DNA of 64,000 nucleotides from Deinococcus phoenicis (GTDB lineage Bacteria; Deinococcota; Deinococci; Deinococcales; Deinococcaceae). This document shows positions 55,919-64,000 of this stretch, piece after piece. The position numbers and the translations under genes were made by a program. Positions within the stretch are counted from its first letter, which is position 1. The number at the start of each line of letters is the position of its first letter. The stretch spans positions 1 to 64,000 of the forward strand of contig NZ_JHAC01000093.1 of assembly GCF_000599865.1 (NCBI RefSeq). Direction: 5' to 3'. A model generated the notes under the pieces. It ran no database searches and was not told the DNA's origin. It was given only the letters and a program-made list of their open reading frames with translations.

Positions 55919-56060
55919 CTGATGCCCTGGCCGCCCCTTCGCTATCGGGATCACCCTGAATGTCGCCTTCGTCGTGCTGGGACTCACCGCCAGGTTGCTG
56001 CCGTGTTCGCTGGCTCTCATCGGGGATGCCGGGCACATCGCTCCTGGCGTAGAGACCAGC
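55915..56060 (+). pseudogene. Decayed N-terminus of a CDF exporter
   Basis: The start MTDALAAP and, in another frame, FAIGITLNVAFVVLGL then LALIGDAGHI match the first two helices of CDF exporters. The rest is gone. It follows the MFS gene directly. Confidence 0.6.
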
Positions 56061-56327
56061 AGGGGGCATGACAGTAAGACGGGAGCACTGCGGGCCGAAG
56101 TGGAAGGCGTAACCATCACCAGCCATGGCGAACCTAGGAGAAGATCAAGCACCGAGACGTACCCGTCCCCTGACACCGAATCGTGCACAAGGCGGGGGCA
56201 ATGAGCGAGGCTTTCCCAGCGTTGCCCCGAATAGTTCCACTGGCCGACCGGCTCGGTTCTCTTGGTTCCGTACGTGGCAGACTGCTTCGCCCTGCATCTC
56301 TAATGTCTATAATTCCGACTGGAATGG
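56061..56327. other. Intergenic region before the iron-uptake operon
   Basis: No gene seen. It ends with a dyad ATTCC-GACT-GGAAT (56312-56325) and the FTR1 operon promoter. Confidence 0.5.
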
Positions 56328-56356
56328 TTGACTTTGGCCAGGGGAGTCCATAGAGT
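56328..56356 (+). promoter_or_regulatory. Promoter of the iron uptake operon
   Basis: TTGACT, 17-bp spacer, TAGAGT; the GTG at 56364 is 7 nt past the -10, so leaderless. The dyad ATTCCGACTGGAAT just upstream may be a regulator site. Confidence 0.7.
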
Positions 56357-56363
56357 TCTCCGC

Positions 56364-57357
<994 letters not shown>

Positions 57358-57359
57358 CC

Positions 57360-58559
<1,200 letters not shown>

Positions 58560-58578
58560 ATCCGGCGGAGGCCCGGCC

Positions 58579-60657
<2,079 letters not shown>

Positions 60658-60715
60658 GCCCTGCGGCCACGGGGGCTGCTCTGACCACCCGCGCTGCGGG
60701 CAAGGAGAATGAACC

Positions 60716-61153
60716 ATGCTGTACCGCCGTCAACGTAACTTGTCCCCGCTGCTCGTGACCGTCGCAGCCCTGGTCGGCCTCGCGCTCGGCTTCCTCGCCG
60801 GCCGCACGACCGCGCCCACCCCGACCCTGGCGGGCCTGGTCGCGCCCGGGGTGGAGCACGCCCGCAAGGCCTCCGGCGCGCTGGAGATCGTCCCACTGGA
60901 GTACGCCCGCGCGCAACCGGGCAACGCCAGCAGCCGTGACGCAGCCCGCAGCGCCGCCCGACAGGCGCAGGCGGAACTGGACGCGGCGACACTGCTGAGG
61001 CAACTGAACCCGGGCGGGTACCGCGAAGCGCAGGCGGCCCTGGCCGCCCTGACCAATGCGATCGACACGAACCGTGACCCTCAGGTCGTGCAGGCGAACG
61101 TGACCCGCGCGCAGGCGGCGCTGCGAGAGCTTCAGGCGATCGGCACGCCCTGA
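60716..61153 (+). CDS. Membrane-anchored hypothetical protein
   Basis: One N-terminal membrane helix (about 11-29) and a helical, Ala/Gln-rich tail. A degraded partial copy occurs at 61856. Function unknown. ATG after CAAGGAGAATGAACC. Confidence 0.6.
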   Translation: MLYRRQRNLSPLLVTVAALVGLALGFLAGRTTAPTPTLAGLVAPGVEHARKASGALEIVPLEYARAQPGNASSRDAARSAARQAQAELDAATLLRQLNPGGYREAQAALAALTNAIDTNRDPQVVQANVTRAQAALRELQAIGTP

Positions 61154-61185
61154 CCGCGAACCGCCCTCCGGATGCAGGACATCCC

Positions 61186-61773
61186 ATGACTTCCCCCGCC
61201 CGGGAGCGCCTGCTGCAGGCGGCCCACACCCTGCTCTCCACCCGCGGCCTCCACCACGTCTCCGTCGACGACATCGTGCGTGAGGGCGGGAGCACCAAGG
61301 CCACCCTCTACAAGTACTACCGCGGCAAGGACGACCTGATCCTCGCCGTCCTGCGGCTGGAGGCGCAGGACTTCCTCCAATGGCTTCAGGACACGGTCGC
61401 GCACCTGGAACCTCGTCCCGAGCGGCAACTGCTGGTCGTGTTCGACGCGCTCACCGGGTGGTTCGCGCGCCCCACCTTCCGGGGCTGCCTGCTGACCCGC
61501 CTCGTCATCGAACTGGCTGATCCTCACCACCCGGCCGTCCAGGTGCTTCAGGACCACCGGCGGCGCGTGCGCGAGTACCTGACCGTTCTGGCGCGGCAAG
61601 CCGGACAGCCCGACCCCGACCGGCTTGCGGCGGAGTTGCACCTGGTGTTGGAGGGTGCCACCCTGCTGGCCGGTGTGGGGCAGGATCGGGACGCCTTGCG
61701 GCGGGCGAAGTTGATCACTGGGCAACTGCTGGTGCCTCACCCGCGCTCGGAGAGCACGGAGGGGGGGACGTGA
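61186..61773 (+). CDS. TetR-family regulator
   Basis: The N-terminal HTH has VSVDDIVREGGSTKATLYKYY, the TetR pattern; the C-terminal ligand domain is typical. Target unknown; the preceding operon or the neighbouring gene are candidates. Confidence 0.85.
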   Translation: MTSPARERLLQAAHTLLSTRGLHHVSVDDIVREGGSTKATLYKYYRGKDDLILAVLRLEAQDFLQWLQDTVAHLEPRPERQLLVVFDALTGWFARPTFRGCLLTRLVIELADPHHPAVQVLQDHRRRVREYLTVLARQAGQPDPDRLAAELHLVLEGATLLAGVGQDRDALRRAKLITGQLLVPHPRSESTEGGT

Positions 61774-61855
61774 TGCCTCCCCCCACAGCCAGCGGTTCCC
61801 ACCGGGAGAACGGGGAAGCGCGGCCCACCCGCCTGTCGCCCCCCGGACGGACATC

Positions 61856-62041
61856 ATGGTGATCGGCGCGGGGCAGCCAGGACTCTCCGCCGCCTACCCC
61901 CTCAAGAAGGGCAACGCCAGCAGCCACGATGCGGCCCTCACCGACACGATCGAGGCAAAGCGCGACGCGGAGGTCGTGCAGGCGAACGTGGCACGTGCGC
62001 AGGCGGCCTTGCGAGACCTTCGTGCCATTGGCGCGCCTTGA
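61856..62041 (+). pseudogene. Chimeric remnant: flavoprotein start plus copy of the 60716 gene end
   Basis: The frame starts MVIGAGQPGLSAAY, like an FAD-dependent monooxygenase Rossmann motif, then continues GNASSHDAALTD and QANVARAQAALRDLRAIGAP, closely matching the C-terminus of 60716-61153. It joins two unrelated gene ends. Confidence 0.7.
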
Positions 62042-62510
62042 CTTCGGAAACCAACAGTTGGCAGCGCTGTGTAGATCCTGGGTGCACACGTCCTTGCTCG
62101 GTTGGGCACCCAAACCCGGCAGGCCAGCGTTACCCTTTTTCGTTCTTCCTTGCTGGCGGCATTCTCGCAGCGACTGGCCCGCAGTGACTGGGGAACTTAG
62201 CCTGCCAGAGGGCCTGCGGACCCGCAAGAGTCTCGCGGCCCTGCTGGCTCCAAAGCGCCGTGTGGCAGGACACGGAGCGCTCAATCCCGCCGCGACGCCA
62301 CACTCGCACAAGGGAAGGCGGGGCGAGGGCCACGCCGTTCGGGGAAGAAATCGAAGCCCCGAGGAGGCGCTGCCAAAAGGCCGGAAGCCAAAGCCGCATG
62401 ACTTGACCCGGGAAGTGGTCAGGAAGGGAAGGGAGAGTGGTGGCCCCTTCCCTCTTTCCGTGCCGCCGCAGGGAAGAGGTGTCGCGCACTGACATGCGCG
62501 CTGGCGGGTC
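62042..62510. other. Intergenic region
   Basis: No gene, RNA or clear repeat was recognised; open frames here look like shadows. Confidence 0.4.
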
Positions 62511-63137
62511 ATGTCGCAGAAAAGGTACGAGGTGCATTTCCAAGGCGGACGCTCGGTCACGGTCAACGACAAGCTGGCGCTCGCGGGTGTGGTCTTCAGG
62601 GAGATGCCGCAGCGCGTGACGGTCTGGGACCGGGAGACCGGAGAGGTGTTGGAGGAATTGGACGGCCGACTGCGCCCGGTCTGGAGCGCCGGGGCACCGC
62701 CGCGGGTGGAGGTGGCAGAGAGCCTGCTGGGGGGGCTGCTGCTGACGACCGGGACGGCGCACGTGAACCTGACCTGGGCAGAGGCCGTGACGCTCCTGAT
62801 GGTGGTCGTGGCGCGAGCGGACCAGGGTTGGCAGGGCCTGGCGAACGGGGAGCTGAAGGTGCGCGCCTCCGCAGAGGTCGTGTCGCTGTCCCTGTACGGG
62901 GTGCAGGAGACCGTGTTCCTCGACGCGCCGTCCGGGCGGGCGCTGGCGCGGCAGTTGTGCCACCTGGTGGAAGGCAACGCGGAGGCGGCGCGGTTGCTGC
63001 TGGCGGCGCAGGCCCCACAGGGCTCGTGGACGCACAAGCTGGCCAGTCCGTTCTCGCGCCCCCAGCCGCAGAACAGCACGCTGGGTGCCGGACACTCCTG
63101 CCGCCCGGAGCGCAGGCGGCGCGGAAGAGGCTGGTAG
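62511..63137 (+). CDS. Hypothetical protein upstream of ssb
   Basis: 208 residues, no membrane segment, starting MSQKRYEVHFQGGRSVTV. The C-terminal tail is Arg-rich (RPERRRRGRGW), which could bind nucleic acid. 114 bp before ssb; no family recognised. Confidence 0.65.
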   Translation: MSQKRYEVHFQGGRSVTVNDKLALAGVVFREMPQRVTVWDRETGEVLEELDGRLRPVWSAGAPPRVEVAESLLGGLLLTTGTAHVNLTWAEAVTLLMVVVARADQGWQGLANGELKVRASAEVVSLSLYGVQETVFLDAPSGRALARQLCHLVEGNAEAARLLLAAQAPQGSWTHKLASPFSRPQPQNSTLGAGHSCRPERRRRGRGW

Positions 63138-63251
63138 GCGCCGTGTCAGCGGGACGCGCCAGGCGTCGGACGCTGGCGCGTCCAGGGATGAGGTGTCGGG
63201 AGTTGTTCGGCCATTCGAGATCACGCAAAGGCGCAAAGGGAGGAACGCATC

Positions 63252-63965
63252 ATGGCTTTAGGACTGAACCGGGTGACATTGATCGGGCGGCTGGCAGAGG
63301 ACGCGGCGCTGCGGTACACGCCGTCCGGCGTGGCGGTGCTGGAGGGCACCTTGCACGGGCAGGAGGAACTGTTCGTCGGGGAGAGCGTGCGGATGGTGGA
63401 GTGGTACCACCGTTTCGAGCAGATCGGGAAGGCTGCCGAATACTCGGCCGAGCGCCCGTGCGCGAAAGGCACGCCGATGGTGCTGGACGGCTCGCTCGAG
63501 TACAGCGAGTGGGAGACCCCGGCGGGCGGGAAGCGCAGCGCGCTCAAGGTCAAGGCCTTGCAGCTCGCGGTGCTGGACGTTCCCGCAGACGCGGTCCTCG
63601 GCCTGAACCAGGTGCTGGTCTCCGGTCACCTGGCGCGTGACGTGGTGCTGCGGCACACGGCTGCCAAAGAGCCGGTGCTAGAGCTGCGCCTCGGCCTAAC
63701 GAACCGCTTCCGGGACCGCCAGGGGCAGCCGCAGGAGAAGACCCACTGGCTGGACGTGGTGCTGTGGCGCCAGTTGGCCCTGGCACAGCAGGGCGCGCGC
63801 AAGGGGACGGGCGTGGTGGTGGAGGGGCGGCTCTTCAACGAGGCGTGGACCGACCGCGAGGGGAACAAGCGGCTGTCCACCAAGGTGGAGGCGCGGCGGG
63901 TGGTGACGCTGGCGAGAGGTACGCCAAACGTGAACACGCCCGAAGATACGGCGAACGTCGCCTGA
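63252..63965 (+). CDS. ssb: Single-stranded DNA-binding protein with two OB folds
   Basis: Two OB folds (LNRVTLIGRLAEDAALRYTP and LNQVLVSGHLARDVVLRHT) in one 237-residue chain, the Deinococcus/Thermus design, shorter than the chromosomal form known from Deinococcus. It ends NTPEDTANVA, without the acidic tail ending in DDxxF that recruits partner proteins. RBS GGGAGGAACGCATC. Probably a plasmid SSB. Confidence 0.87.
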   Translation: MALGLNRVTLIGRLAEDAALRYTPSGVAVLEGTLHGQEELFVGESVRMVEWYHRFEQIGKAAEYSAERPCAKGTPMVLDGSLEYSEWETPAGGKRSALKVKALQLAVLDVPADAVLGLNQVLVSGHLARDVVLRHTAAKEPVLELRLGLTNRFRDRQGQPQEKTHWLDVVLWRQLALAQQGARKGTGVVVEGRLFNEAWTDREGNKRLSTKVEARRVVTLARGTPNVNTPEDTANVA

Positions 63966-64000
63966 CCTACTGAACAGGAAGGGCTGCGGGTTTCTCCAGC

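Noticed and set aside
63140..63252. RDRM (radiation/desiccation response motif) upstream of ssb
   Set aside because: No TTATGTCA-like palindrome is present in the upstream region.

Overview
The window is a GC-rich stretch that reads like an accessory replicon (plasmid or megaplasmid) of Deinococcus or a close relative. Three things point that way: an SSB with two OB folds in one chain (63252-63965), many genes that appear leaderless with a TANNNT -10 element a few bases before the start codon, and dense metal-handling genes mixed with decayed copies. This assignment is inferred from the sequence alone.

Layout. (1) 1-15394 is a copper island: CopC/CopD fusion, SHOCT membrane protein, DUF326 copper-storage-type protein, a cupredoxin split by an ISAs1-type element, the copper ATPase CopA (one frameshift), two BNR-repeat proteins, a CcdA/DsbD-like protein, a DUF3105 protein, TlpA, and a two-component system. 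Six near-identical promoter/operator elements (TTTATTGAAGTTGAACA followed by TANNNT) tie six of its transcription units together. (2) 15910-27493 is a Cd/Zn/Pb-type island: P1B ATPase with duplicated HMA domains, glutaredoxin, ZIP transporter, LspA, a DUF3105 lipoprotein, a DUF305 protein, CDF exporter, NRAMP-related transporter, SCO1, a CadC/CmtR-like ArsR repressor, a second CDF and Lnt. (3) 27676-38314 holds cell-envelope and redox genes (LCP protein, C39 peptidase, frameshifted redoxin, M23 peptidase, phospholipase D-like protein, an HMA/LspA-like hybrid, TlpA-CcmH, DUF1345). (4) 38315-41900 is mostly decayed material plus a LysE exporter. (5) 41940-47293 has two LysM-M23 peptidases, a DUF305 protein, Lgt and a second two-component system, with shared 11-bp direct-repeat boxes upstream. 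(6) 47400-50949 is a compact cassette of a protein kinase and a TPR protein facing a RelA/SpoT-like protein and a small partner. (7) 51153-64000 has a 5'-nucleotidase lipoprotein, a membrane-TlpA fusion, ArsR-MFS, a split FTR1 iron uptake operon, a hydantoinase/oxoprolinase, TetR, and a short SSB.

How it fits together. Metal export (CopA, CadA, CDF), periplasmic metal binding (cupredoxin, DUF305, DUF326, CopC), thiol redox (three TlpA proteins, CcdA-like, glutaredoxin, CcmH) and lipoprotein maturation are all present. Lgt, LspA and Lnt are all encoded here, although not in one operon. Regulation seems to be by one shared copper promoter element, several ArsR-type operators and two OmpR-type systems. 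Many genes have paralogues or remnants within the window (ZIP, NRAMP, CDF, histidine kinase, LspA), suggesting repeated gain and decay. Several open frames differ from intact ones by a single base in a G/C run; these may be real mutations or sequencing errors.
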